Shown piece by piece: positions 34,162 to 44,506 of a stretch of 64,000 nt of DNA. Under the pieces are notes generated by a model. It had not been told where the DNA came from, did no database searches, and saw nothing but the letters and a program-made list of their open reading frames with translations. Made by a program: the position numbers and the translations under genes. Source of the DNA: Massilia sp. BSC265 (lineage in GTDB: Bacteria; Pseudomonadota; Gammaproteobacteria; Burkholderiales; Burkholderiaceae_D); assembly GCF_000740675.1 (NCBI RefSeq), contig NZ_JPXI01000010.1, positions 186,001 to 250,000 on the forward strand, written 5' to 3'. Numbering within the stretch: the first letter of the stretch is position 1; each line of letters starts with the position of its first letter.

Positions 34162-36024
34162 TCAAATGTCGAGGTGCGAGATCAGCATCCGGCGCTCGGC
34201 ATCGCCCTCGCCCGCTTCGCCATGGCCATTCTGGTTGCCGAGCGAAATCCCGACCGACATGATGTCGATGAGGAGCAGCTGCAGGATGCGCGAGATCATC
34301 GACAGGAAGGTCGTGCTGTCCTCGCTGTGGTCCACCGCCAGGCAGACGCTCGCTTTCTTCGCCAGCAGCGACTTGCTGCTGGTGATGGCAATGACGTCCG
34401 CCCCTGTGGCGCGGGCGGTATCGACCGCCTCGAGCAGTTCCGGCAGCTGGCCGCCGGTGGAGATCGCGATCACCACGTCGCCCGGCCCGAGCAGGCCGGC
34501 GGCCAGCGTGAACAGGTGCGAGTCGCCGTACAGCGCAGCCGGGATGCGGAAGCGGAAGAACTTGTGCTGGCCATCCAGCGCCACGGCGCGGGCATTGCCC
34601 ATCGCGTAGAACTCGACCCGGCGGGCGCGGCGCAGCAGCTCGATGGCGCGGTCGATCGCGTGCACGTCGAGCTGGTCGCGGAACTTCAGGATCGCCGACA
34701 CCGTGTTGTCGATCACCTTGGCCGACAGGTCGTGGGTACTGTCGCTCATGCGCACCTGGCTGTGGCGCACCGGGATGGTCCCGGTCAGGCTGCCGGCGAA
34801 CTTGAGCTTGAAGTCGGCCAGGCCCTGGAAGCCGAGCGAGCGGCAGAAGCGGATCACGGTCGGCTGGCTCACGTCCGCCAGGCGCGCGATCTCGGCGATC
34901 GGCTCGGACAGCACCTTGCGCGGGTGCTCCAGCACCAGGGCGGCGACACGCTGCTCGGCGGGCGAGAGCTCGTGGCGCAGCTGCTGCACCCGGTCCATCA
35001 GGGTGTTGGCGCCGCTGCGGCCGCGCAGGTGTTCGGACAGGATCGCCGACACCCCGTGCAGGGCCGGGTTCGGCGTCATGATGACATAGGTCGGGATCTG
35101 GGCGATGTAGTCGGTGAAGCGGCCCTTGGCCTCGAAGCGGGCGCGGAACGGCGATTGTGCGAACCACTCGGCAATACGCGGCACGATGCCGCCGCCGATG
35201 AAGATGCCCCCGAAGGCGCCCAGCGTCACCGCCAGGTTGGCGGCCGCGCCGCCCAGCATGCCGGCGAAGGTTTCCAGCACCTCCAGGCACAGGGCGTCCT
35301 TCTTCTCCAGCGCGCCGCTGACGATGTCGGCGGTGCTGCGCGCCGGCGCATCCACGCCGTTGCGCTTGGCCAGCGCGCGGTACATCAGCTCGATGCCGGG
35401 GCCGGAGATCAGGCGCTCGTTCGACACGTGCGGCCATTCCTGCCATGCGTACTGCAGGATGGCGAACTCGCGCTCGTCGGCGGGGGCGAAATTGACGTGC
35501 CCGCCCTCGCTGCCGAGGGTGACGAAACCGTCGATGGTGGGGATCACGCCCGACACGCCCAGCCCGGTGCCCGGGCCGAGCACGCCGGCCACGGCATGGC
35601 TCTGCGGCGCGCCGCCGCCGACCTGCATCAGGTCCTTCGGCTCGAAGCCCGGCAGCGCCATCGCCAGCGCCGTGAAATCGTTCACGATCAGGAGGGTCGA
35701 CAGGCCGAGGGTACGGCGCACCTCGTCGGTCGAGAACTCCCAGTCGCGGTTGGTCATGCGGATGTAGTCGCCGCTGATCGGGTTGGCGAGGGCAAAGGCG
35801 GCGTGGTTGATGCGCACGCCGCCGGTCTGGGCCAGGTAGGCGTGCAGCAGCGGCACGATGCCGGGGTAGTCGTCGCAGTGCAGCACCGACACCTGGCGCA
35901 GCACGCCGGGTGCGGTCTCGAGGCCGAAGCGCGCATGGGTGGCGCCGATGTCCGCGAGCAGGCGCGGGCCATCGGCGAAGGCGGCGCGGGAAGGTTTCAG
36001 TTCGGTGTCGGGTTCAACGGTCAT
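34162..36024 (-). CDS. Glucokinase-RpiR/HexR fusion, copy 2
   Basis: A 620-residue paralog of the fusion at 21113, same domain order: glucokinase (LLADIGATHARF, VNDFTALAMA, GPGTGLGV, SEGGHVNFAP) to about residue 335, then RpiR HTH (PIAEIARLADVSQPTVIRFC) and SIS domain. The HTH helix pair and most of the DNA-binding domain are identical between copies, so both likely read the same operator. They diverge most in the N-terminus, the glucokinase loop near 225-245, the SIS sugar site (VSNSGS in copy 1, ISTGGQ here) and the C-terminus. This copy stands alone rather than in a starch operon. Confidence 0.94.
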   Translation of the reverse strand: MTVEPDTELKPSRAAFADGPRLLADIGATHARFGLETAPGVLRQVSVLHCDDYPGIVPLLHAYLAQTGGVRINHAAFALANPISGDYIRMTNRDWEFSTDEVRRTLGLSTLLIVNDFTALAMALPGFEPKDLMQVGGGAPQSHAVAGVLGPGTGLGVSGVIPTIDGFVTLGSEGGHVNFAPADEREFAILQYAWQEWPHVSNERLISGPGIELMYRALAKRNGVDAPARSTADIVSGALEKKDALCLEVLETFAGMLGGAAANLAVTLGAFGGIFIGGGIVPRIAEWFAQSPFRARFEAKGRFTDYIAQIPTYVIMTPNPALHGVSAILSEHLRGRSGANTLMDRVQQLRHELSPAEQRVAALVLEHPRKVLSEPIAEIARLADVSQPTVIRFCRSLGFQGLADFKLKFAGSLTGTIPVRHSQVRMSDSTHDLSAKVIDNTVSAILKFRDQLDVHAIDRAIELLRRARRVEFYAMGNARAVALDGQHKFFRFRIPAALYGDSHLFTLAAGLLGPGDVVIAISTGGQLPELLEAVDTARATGADVIAITSSKSLLAKKASVCLAVDHSEDSTTFLSMISRILQLLLIDIMSVGISLGNQNGHGEAGEGDAERRMLISHLDI

Positions 36025-36118
36025 CGCGATTCAAGCCTGAGCGGGAGCACGGTCCCGGATCGCGTTAGGATACCATTGAACGATTGGCAAGAATACGCCT
36101 GCTGCGCGACTGGTGTAC

Positions 36119-36150
36119 CGTAGGGTGGGCGGGAGACCCGCCCACCCTGC
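36119..36150. repeat. REP-like palindrome, copy 3
   Basis: GGGTGGGCGGG (36123-36133), AGA, CCCGCCCACCC (36137-36147): a perfect 11-bp stem, opened by CGTA and closed by TGCGC. Same frame as the copies at 8119 and 9559. It sits between the upstream side of glk-RpiR copy 2 and the end of the alpha/beta hydrolase gene. Confidence 0.75.
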
Positions 36151-36167
36151 GCAAAGCAGCGTCCTGG

Positions 36168-37208
36168 TCAGCGCACCAGGCCTTTCAACAACTCACGGTG
36201 GAAGCGCGCCGGATCCTGCATCTGCGGCGCGTGACCCATGTCGGGGAAGCTTACCAAGGTCGCCTTCGGGATGCTCCTGGCCGTCTGCTTCGCGAGCTCC
36301 GGATAGTTGCCGAGCGTCGGGCGGATCTCCGCAGGCGCCGCATCCTTGCCGATCGCGGTCGTGTCCTTCAGGCCGATCAGCAGCAGCACCGGCATGGTCA
36401 GGCGCGGGAATTCATACACCACCGGCTGGGTGTAGATCATGTCGTACAGCAGCGCCGAGTTCCACGCAACGATCTGCTTGCCCGGCCCACGGTACATCCC
36501 GGCCAGCATCTGCACCCAGGGCTCGTACTCCGGCTTCCAGGTATTCACGTAGTAAGTCGATTTCTCGTAGTTGCGAATACGCTCCGCCGTGGTCTGCAGC
36601 TCGCGCTCGTACCACTTGTCCACGCCCAGCGAAGGCACGCCCACGGCCTTCCAGTCCTCCAGGCCGATCGGGTTGACCAGCACCAGCTGCTCGGACTGCT
36701 GCGGGTACATCAGGCCGTAGCGCACCGCCAGCATGCCGCCGGTCGAGTGGCCCATGACGATGGCGTTCTTCACGCCGATCGACGCCAAGAGGGCATGCGT
36801 GTTCTGGGCCAGCTGCTGGAAGCTGTACTGGTAGTGGGCGGGCTTGGTGGACTTGCAGAAGCCCACCTGGTCGGGCGCGACCACGCGGTAGCCGGCCCCG
36901 CTCAGCTCCCTGATCGTGCCTTCCCAGGTGGCCCCGCAGAAGTTCTTGCCGTGCATGAGCACCACGGTGCGGCCGTTCGGCTTGGCCGGCTTGACGTCCA
37001 TGTAGGCCATCTGCAGCTTCACGCCTTGCGAGGTGAAAGCGAAGCGCTGGATGGGATAGGGATATTCGAAGCCTTCCAGTTCGGGGCCGTAGGAAGGCTC
37101 GCTAAGTGGCTCGCTAAGTGGCTCGCTAAGCGGCTGGGCAGCAACGGTGGGAGCGAAGATGAATACCGCGCACAGCAGCGCGCCGGACAAGCGTGTCGGT
37201 ACAGTCAT
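36168..37208 (-). CDS. Secreted alpha/beta-fold hydrolase
   Basis: A 346-residue exported hydrolase. The signal peptide ends near residue 24 (PTVAAQP). The fold is clear: VVLMHGKNFCGATWEGTI (oxyanion region), nucleophile serine in MGHSTGGMLAVRYGL, acid in IGLKDTTAIG, and base His in DMGHAPQMQDP. Substrate unknown; esterase or haloperoxidase-like activity is plausible. Right after the signal peptide lies a threefold Leu-Ser-Glu-Pro repeat encoded by 12-base tandem units. ATG 37208 is used. Confidence 0.88.
   Translation of the reverse strand: MTVPTRLSGALLCAVFIFAPTVAAQPLSEPLSEPLSEPSYGPELEGFEYPYPIQRFAFTSQGVKLQMAYMDVKPAKPNGRTVVLMHGKNFCGATWEGTIRELSGAGYRVVAPDQVGFCKSTKPAHYQYSFQQLAQNTHALLASIGVKNAIVMGHSTGGMLAVRYGLMYPQQSEQLVLVNPIGLEDWKAVGVPSLGVDKWYERELQTTAERIRNYEKSTYYVNTWKPEYEPWVQMLAGMYRGPGKQIVAWNSALLYDMIYTQPVVYEFPRLTMPVLLLIGLKDTTAIGKDAAPAEIRPTLGNYPELAKQTARSIPKATLVSFPDMGHAPQMQDPARFHRELLKGLVR
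37096..37131. repeat. 12-bp tandem repeat x3 inside the hydrolase gene
   Basis: GGCTCGCTAAGT is repeated three times (the last unit ends in C), encoding Leu-Ser-Glu-Pro units at the mature N-terminus. The unit length keeps frame, so copy-number change by slippage would alter linker length without breaking the gene. Confidence 0.8.
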
Positions 37209-37290
37209 GGTGGGATAGGCTGGGTTGACGGAACAACAAGAATAGCGGAAATGCATGACGCTTGCCTGACGCCCGCCTCAAGAGCGCATC

Positions 37291-38484
37291 TCAGGGCTTG
37301 CCGGGCATCTCCGGCTGCTCGGGCCGCTCGCGCCGTCCCTGTTCCGCCTCCGGCCTGCGCAAGGGTATGCGCACCGTGAACTCGCTGCCCTTGCCCGGGC
37401 CTTCGCTGCGCACCTCGACCGTCCCCTGGTGCAGCGAGACGATCTCTTTCACCAGCGCCAGGCCGATGCCCAGCCCGGCGCCGCGGTCGGCGCGCCCGCT
37501 CTCGGCTTGCGTGAACACGTCGAAGATCTTGGGCAGCAGCTCCGGCTCGATGCCCTTGCCGCTGTCCTTCATGTAGCAGATCAGGTGGGTCTGGTCGACG
37601 GTCGCGGTCAGCCACACGTCGCCACCCTGGGGCGTGAACTTGACGGCGTTGTTGAGCAGGTTGACGAAAACCTGCTGTATCCGGCGCGCATCGACTTCGA
37701 TCTCGATCGGCACGGGAGGGAAACTGCGGTGGATGGCGATGCCCTTGAACTGCGCCGCTGTCGCGCAGCTGTCCACGGCGTCGCTCAGCAGGGCCTGGTA
37801 TTCGACCCGCTCGTAGCTGATGCTCATCTTGCCCGAACTGACCCTTGCCACGTCGACCAGGTCCTCGACCAGGCGCTCCAGCAGGCCGAGCTGGCGCTCC
37901 ATGACCTGCAGCGGGCGGTCCAGGGCGGCGGCATCAACCGCCTGCATGCGCATCAGCTGGACCGCCGTCTTGAGCGGCGACAGCGGGTTGCGCATCTCAT
38001 GGGCGATGGTTCCCAGGAATACGTCGCGCTTGGACTCGCGTTCGCTGGAGGCTTTCAGTTCGTTCTCGAGATAGCGCGTGCGCACGCGCAGGTGGGTGGC
38101 GTCGCGGAAGATCTTGACGTAACCGGTCACCCGCCCGCCCTCGCGGTGCAGCGGCAGGCTGATGCCGCTCGACCAGAACCAGGAACCGTCGCGCCGCAGG
38201 TGCCAGCGCTCGTCTTCCCCCGCCCCGACCAGGGCGGCCGTATTCGCCTCGTGCTCGTCGAGCTTGCGCTCGCGGTCCTCGGGAACGAAGAGCATGGCGG
38301 TCGGCTCGCCCAGCACCTCGCTTGCAGTCCAGCCGGTGATGAACTCGGCGCCGGAATTCCAGCCCGTGATGCGCAGCTCGGCATCGTAGAACATGATGCC
38401 GTACTGGCGGGTCTTTTCGAGCAGCAGGCTTTGCAGGGCCTGGGCGTCCTCATGCTTCCAATACAGGGGTCCGGTGTCGGTCAT
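37291..38484 (-). CDS. Cytoplasmic PAS-domain sensor histidine kinase
   Basis: A 397-residue soluble kinase without membrane helices. PAS domain at about 20-130 (GIMFYDAELRITGWNSGAEF, then a PAC-like RDGSWFWSSGISLPLH), then HisKA with His162 in GTIAHEMRNPLSP, and HATPase with NNAVKFTPQGG, DSGKGI and GAGLGIGLALV. The C-terminal tail is Glu/Arg/Pro-rich. No cognate regulator is adjacent. It follows the amylase by 86 bases on the same strand, so it may be a distal member of the maltodextrin operon, but that is unproven. Confidence 0.91.
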   Translation of the reverse strand: MTDTGPLYWKHEDAQALQSLLLEKTRQYGIMFYDAELRITGWNSGAEFITGWTASEVLGEPTAMLFVPEDRERKLDEHEANTAALVGAGEDERWHLRRDGSWFWSSGISLPLHREGGRVTGYVKIFRDATHLRVRTRYLENELKASSERESKRDVFLGTIAHEMRNPLSPLKTAVQLMRMQAVDAAALDRPLQVMERQLGLLERLVEDLVDVARVSSGKMSISYERVEYQALLSDAVDSCATAAQFKGIAIHRSFPPVPIEIEVDARRIQQVFVNLLNNAVKFTPQGGDVWLTATVDQTHLICYMKDSGKGIEPELLPKIFDVFTQAESGRADRGAGLGIGLALVKEIVSLHQGTVEVRSEGPGKGSEFTVRIPLRRPEAEQGRRERPEQPEMPGKP

Positions 38485-38570
38485 GTCGACGTTCAGTTCA
38501 GTCTTCTCGGAACCCTATTGTAGCGGGCTGGGGGCCGCGCACGGCAGGGCCGTGGCGGCTTTTGCAGCGC

Positions 38571-40262
38571 TTAGTCCTGGGCGATCAGGGCCACCGGTGC
38601 CGGGGTTTCGAACTGGACCTTGCCGTCCTTGACCACGGCCGACTTGCCCGAATACCAGTCGCGCACGGTCTGGCCGTCGTTGAACACGCCGGCGACCGAG
38701 ATCGGCACCGCCTTGTCGTTCGGCAGGTCGAGCGCCACGACCACGCGGTCCGACACCCCATCCTTCTGCCAGGTGCGCTTGAAGGTGTAGGGGTTGGAGG
38801 CCAGCATCTGGTGCACGCCTGCGCCCACGGCCGGGTGGGCGGCGCGGAAGCGGCCGAGCTTGGCCCAGTGTTCGCGCACCTCGGCCACGCGGTGGATGCC
38901 GCGCTGCGCGTTCGCGGCCAGCTCGTCCCAGTTCATGAAGGAGCGCAGCTTGGCGTCGCCTTCGGCGCCTTCGATGTTGAGCAGGCGGGCGGTCTCGTCG
39001 CCGTAGTAGATCTGGGCCGAGCCCGGCGCCAGCATCAGCTTGTTGGCCGATTCGATCGGGCGCTGGCGCGCCGGGTCGAAGGGGCTGCCGTCGTCGTGCG
39101 AGCTGATGTAGTTCAGCACCGAGTAGCCCTTCATCGGGCCCTGCAGCGCTTTCGAGTAGCTTGAAAACAGCTTCTCATAGCCCTGGGCCGCGTCGGACTT
39201 CATGCTGAAGTTGATCATGCTGTCGAAGCCGTTGGCGAGCCAGTCGACCTTGACGTTGCCGCCCATGTCGTAGCTGCGGCCATGATTGATTGCATAGCCG
39301 TAGACTTCGGAGGTCATGAAGAACGGCAGGTTGCCGAGGCGCTTGGACGGGTTGGCGCGCTTCCACTCTTCAAAGGCCAGGCTGGCTTCCTGCTTGAGTT
39401 CCTTCCACACGCCCGGCTCGGTGTGCTTGACGGTGTCGGCGCGGAAGGCGTCGATGCCGTACTTGCGCACCCAGTCGGTGTGCCACTTGATGAGGTAATA
39501 GCGCGGCGCGCGCGGATAGCCGGTGCGCTTGAAGAAGTCGTCCAGCTCCTTCACCTCGCGCTCGTAGCGCCCTTCCTTCTTCCACTTCGCCACCAGTTGC
39601 GGCGGCAGTGCCACGTTGGCATTGCTGCCGGTCCTGATGTCCGGCAGGTTCTCCACCAGCGTGCAGTCGACCGTGGTCGGCACATCCTTGTAGGTGCACT
39701 TCGGTGACGTGCGCACCCAGTCCTTCGGCCAGACCGGGTCGCTTGCCGTGACCGGGCCGGTATGGTTCATCACCACGTCGAGGATCACGCGGATGCCGTT
39801 GGCGTGCGCGGTCTCGACAAACGTACGGAAGTCCTTCTCGGTGCCCAGGTTGGCGTCCACGGCAGTGAAATCCTTGGCCCAGTAGCCGTGGAAACCGTAG
39901 GACTTGCCGGTGCCCTCGTCGGTCGAGGCGTGGATCTGCTCGACCGGCGGGGTGAGCCAGATGGCGTTCACGCCGAGCTCCTTGAAATAACCGTCCTTGA
40001 TCTTGGCCGTGATGCCGGCCAGGTCGCCACCCATGAAGCCGCGCAGCTTGGCCGCGTCCATCTTGCGGCCGTATGCGAGATCGTTCGTCTTGTCGCCATT
40101 GTTGAAGCGGTCCGTCAGCAGGAAATAGACGGTGGCGTTCTCCCAGACGAAAGGCTTGCCGGCCGGCTGGCCGACGGTTGTCTGTGCGGCTGCGCTGGAG
40201 CCGGGGCCAGTCATGGCAACTGAGGCGAGCAGCATGGAGGCGGCAAGGACGGGTAGTTTCAT
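38571..40262 (-). CDS. Secreted GH13 alpha-amylase, MalS-like
   Basis: A 563-residue amylase with a signal peptide (about 1-26, …SSAAAQ). GH13 regions: LDVVMNHT (161-168), DAFRADTVKH with nucleophile Asp276, MTSEVYG with Glu319, and ISSHDD with Asp390. Overall order resembles the periplasmic amylase MalS and related cyclomaltodextrin-type enzymes (GGDLAGITAKIKDGYFKELG preceding region I). It likely shortens maltodextrins in the periplasm before MFS uptake. Third gene of an operon MFS carrier - pgm - amylase; the gap to pgm is 28 bases. Confidence 0.92.
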   Translation of the reverse strand: MKLPVLAASMLLASVAMTGPGSSAAAQTTVGQPAGKPFVWENATVYFLLTDRFNNGDKTNDLAYGRKMDAAKLRGFMGGDLAGITAKIKDGYFKELGVNAIWLTPPVEQIHASTDEGTGKSYGFHGYWAKDFTAVDANLGTEKDFRTFVETAHANGIRVILDVVMNHTGPVTASDPVWPKDWVRTSPKCTYKDVPTTVDCTLVENLPDIRTGSNANVALPPQLVAKWKKEGRYEREVKELDDFFKRTGYPRAPRYYLIKWHTDWVRKYGIDAFRADTVKHTEPGVWKELKQEASLAFEEWKRANPSKRLGNLPFFMTSEVYGYAINHGRSYDMGGNVKVDWLANGFDSMINFSMKSDAAQGYEKLFSSYSKALQGPMKGYSVLNYISSHDDGSPFDPARQRPIESANKLMLAPGSAQIYYGDETARLLNIEGAEGDAKLRSFMNWDELAANAQRGIHRVAEVREHWAKLGRFRAAHPAVGAGVHQMLASNPYTFKRTWQKDGVSDRVVVALDLPNDKAVPISVAGVFNDGQTVRDWYSGKSAVVKDGKVQFETPAPVALIAQD

Positions 40263-40290
40263 GCGGGTTCCTGTGTGGTGGGTGAATAAG

Positions 40291-41980
<1,690 letters not shown>

Positions 41981-42027
41981 ATAAAACGTTACGATACGAC
42001 AGGCGCGAATTCACTGTCGCGCGAGGC

Positions 42028-43365
42028 TCAGACAGCTGCCTTGACTGGCGCGGCGCGGTCGGTGACGAACAGGGTCAGCACGGCCGCGAGCAGCATGCTG
42101 GCGCCGCCCAGTACCAGGGTCTGCACGGTGTGGCCGCCGAAGAAGTGCTCCGTCACGCCGCCCAGCAGCAAGCCGCTGCAGATCTGCGGGATCACGACGA
42201 AGAAGTTGAACAGGCCCATGAAATAACCCATGCGCTTGGCCGGCAGCGAGCCGGCAAGGATCGCGTAGGGCATGGTCAGGATCGAGGCCCAGGCCAGGCC
42301 GACGCCGATCATCGGCAACATCAGCGTGTTCTTGTCGGTGATCAGGACGATGCTGGCCAGGCTCAGGCCGCCGATTGCCAGGCAGCTGGCATGCACGGTC
42401 TTGCGGCTGGTGGCGCGCGCGAACACCGGCAGCAGGAAGGCGGCCAGCGCCGACACGCCGCTATAGACGGCGAACATCACGCCGACGAAGCTGCCGGCGG
42501 CCTGGAATTCCGACGACTGCGCATCACGCGTGCCCCAGACGTTGTCGGCGATCGCCGAGCCGGTGTAGATCCACATCGCGAACAGCGCGATCCAGGTGAA
42601 GAACTGCACGAAAGCCAGCTGCACCATGGTCTTCGGCATCTTGCTGAAGCCGCCAACGATCTCCTTCAGGGCCACGCCGAAGCTGCGTGCGTGCTTGCGC
42701 TCGGCGTTGAAGGCGTCCATATCCGGGGGCGGCAGTTCGTCGGCGGTGACGACGGTCCAGAGCACGGCCAGGAAGAAGATGGCGCCGCCCGCATAGAAGG
42801 AATAGCGCACGGTCTCGGGGATCATGCCGCCCACCGCTTCGTTCGAGACGCCCAGCGATTCGAAGAAGACCGGCAACAGCGAGGCGATCACCGCGCCGCA
42901 GCCGATGAAGAAGGTCTGCATCGCATAGCCGGCGGTCTGCTGCGAAGCGTCCAGCTTGTCGCCCACGAAAGCGCGGAACGGCTCCATCGAGACGTTGATG
43001 GCGGCATCCATCATCCACAGCACGGCCACGGCCATCCACAGCACCGATGAATTCGGCATCAGGAACAGCGCGATGGCGGCCAGCACGGCGCCGATGAAGA
43101 AGAAGGGACGGCGGCGGCCCCACTTCGGGTGCCAGGTGTTGTCGCTCAGGTAGCCGATGATCGGCTGCACCAGCAGGCCGGTGACCGGCGCGGCCAGCCA
43201 GTACAGGGCCAGGTTGTCGGGGTCGGCGCCGAGCGTCGAAAAGATGCGGCTGGTGTTGGCGTTCTGCAGTGCAAAGCCGAACTGGATGCCGAAGAAACCG
43301 AAGCTCATGTTCCAGAGCTGCCAGAACGACAGGCGCGGCTTGAGCACGCCAGTTTGCATATCCAT
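42028..43365 (-). CDS. MFS sugar transporter, SLC45/GPH-like (maltose/maltodextrin carrier)
   Basis: A 445-residue 12-helix carrier. The cytoplasmic motif WGRRRPFFFIG near residue 90 and the N-terminal FGFFGIQFGFALQNANTSRIF are hallmarks of the sucrose/maltose H+ symporters found in alphaproteobacteria and xanthomonads (MalY-type). The operon with pgm and an amylase supports maltose or maltodextrin import. ATG 43365 is chosen because GGGGAC sits 6 bases upstream; the longer frame begins with TTG. The 212-base divergent region to the esterase holds two palindromes. Confidence 0.9.
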   Translation of the reverse strand: MDMQTGVLKPRLSFWQLWNMSFGFFGIQFGFALQNANTSRIFSTLGADPDNLALYWLAAPVTGLLVQPIIGYLSDNTWHPKWGRRRPFFFIGAVLAAIALFLMPNSSVLWMAVAVLWMMDAAINVSMEPFRAFVGDKLDASQQTAGYAMQTFFIGCGAVIASLLPVFFESLGVSNEAVGGMIPETVRYSFYAGGAIFFLAVLWTVVTADELPPPDMDAFNAERKHARSFGVALKEIVGGFSKMPKTMVQLAFVQFFTWIALFAMWIYTGSAIADNVWGTRDAQSSEFQAAGSFVGVMFAVYSGVSALAAFLLPVFARATSRKTVHASCLAIGGLSLASIVLITDKNTLMLPMIGVGLAWASILTMPYAILAGSLPAKRMGYFMGLFNFFVVIPQICSGLLLGGVTEHFFGGHTVQTLVLGGASMLLAAVLTLFVTDRAAPVKAAV

Positions 43366-43435
43366 GTGTGTCCCCAATGACGGCCCGGACCGAAGCGGGC
43401 TCTCGTGTGATGCAGGCAGCCCACATCAGGCCGAC

Positions 43436-43451
43436 CTACAGGTAGCTGTAG
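43436..43451. promoter_or_regulatory. Palindrome CTACAG-GTAG-CTGTAG
   Basis: A perfect 6-4-6 inverted repeat about 70 bases before the MFS start, in the divergent MFS/esterase region. It reuses CTAC and GTAG half-sites also found in the TGTAGT-N3-ACTACA motif, but in reversed order, so its role may differ. Confidence 0.4.
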
Positions 43452-43537
43452 CAAAATAACATGGCGATTTCTGGGTGTCAATCGAAGAGCTCTCATAGTA
43501 GAATCGGCACAACAGGGGTAGCCAAAGTGTGCACCTC

Positions 43538-43552
43538 TGTAGTCAAACAACA
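43538..43552. promoter_or_regulatory. Candidate HexR-like/maltodextrin operator
   Basis: TGTAGTCAAACAACA matches TGTAGT-N3-ACTACA at 11 of 12 fixed positions. It lies 25 bases before the esterase start and about 170 bases from the MFS start, so it could serve either gene. Confidence 0.5.
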
Positions 43553-43577
43553 AAAGAATCGACAAGGAGACTGCGCC

Positions 43578-44471
43578 ATGTCCCTGTTTCGCCGCGCCTT
43601 CCTTCCCCTCCTCCTGGGCGCAGCGCTCGGCGCTCCCGTCTTTGCTGTCGAGATGCCTGCAGACAGCGCGAAACCCTCCACCGCCCTGCCCGGCGTGAGC
43701 CTGCTGGGCGAGCCGCTCGCGATGCCGGGCCTGGCGCGCACGCGCCAGCTGCGCATCTACCTGCCGCCCGGCTACGCGACCTCGGGCAAGCGCTATCCGG
43801 TGCTGTACATGCACGACGGCCAGAACCTGTTCGACCATGCCACGGCCTACGCCGGCGAGTGGAAGGTGGACGAGACGCTCGACGCGCTGGCCCGGGAGGG
43901 CAAGCTGGAAATGATCGTGGTCGGTATCGACAACGGCCAGGAAAAGCGCATGACGGAGCTGAACGCCTGGGACAACGAGAAGATCGGCAAGGGCGAAGGC
44001 CGCGAATACACCGATTTCATCGTCAAGACGGTCAAGCCGATGATCGACAGGAAGTACCGCACCCTGCCGGGGCGCGAGCACACCGCGATCATGGGCAGCT
44101 CGATGGGTGGGCTGGCCTCGCACTACGCACTGGTGCAGTATCCGGAGGTATTCAGCAAGGCGGGCGTATTCTCGCCGGCCTACTGGACGGCCCAGCCTGC
44201 GTTCGATTTCGTGGCGTCGAAGCCGGTGCCGAAGGATGCGCGCGTGTTCCTCCTGATGGGCGAGAAGGAAGGACCGCAGATGAACGCGGACGTCAAGCGC
44301 ATGGCCGAGGTGGTGAAGAAGACCGGGCATCCGGCGGCCAACACGGTGCTCAAGATCGTGCCGGGGGCCGAGCACAACGAGGCGTTCTGGGCGGGGGAAC
44401 TGCGGGAGGCGCTGTTGTGGATGTTTGCGGCACCAGGAGGCGGCGCGAAGGCGCTTGCCGTCTCCCGCTGA
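43578..44471 (+). CDS. Secreted putative esterase (esterase D/enterochelin esterase-like)
   Basis: A 297-residue exported hydrolase. Signal peptide about 1-21 (MSLFRRAFLPLLLGAALGAP). The alpha/beta fold follows the PF00756 pattern: RQLRIYLPPGY, YPVLYMHDGQNLFD, nucleophile Ser in IMGSSMGGLASHYAL, and a C-terminal catalytic His in PGAEHNEAFW. These enzymes hydrolyse acyl esters such as acetylated sugars. Position opposite the MFS sugar operon, with a shared regulatory site, suggests a part in carbohydrate use. ATG 43578 follows AAGGAG; the longer frame lacks a signal peptide. Confidence 0.9.
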   Translation: MSLFRRAFLPLLLGAALGAPVFAVEMPADSAKPSTALPGVSLLGEPLAMPGLARTRQLRIYLPPGYATSGKRYPVLYMHDGQNLFDHATAYAGEWKVDETLDALAREGKLEMIVVGIDNGQEKRMTELNAWDNEKIGKGEGREYTDFIVKTVKPMIDRKYRTLPGREHTAIMGSSMGGLASHYALVQYPEVFSKAGVFSPAYWTAQPAFDFVASKPVPKDARVFLLMGEKEGPQMNADVKRMAEVVKKTGHPAANTVLKIVPGAEHNEAFWAGELREALLWMFAAPGGGAKALAVSR

Positions 44472-44506
44472 CGCGGGCCGCCGCTCGGTCCCGGCGGCGC
44501 CGGCCC

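Noticed and set aside
34141..36123. A 660-codon open frame opposite the second glucokinase-RpiR fusion
   Set aside because: Its sequence is repetitive Arg/Ala/Gln/Asp text typical of reverse reading; the same artefact occurs opposite the first fusion copy at 22106-23752, showing it derives from the shared coding sequence.
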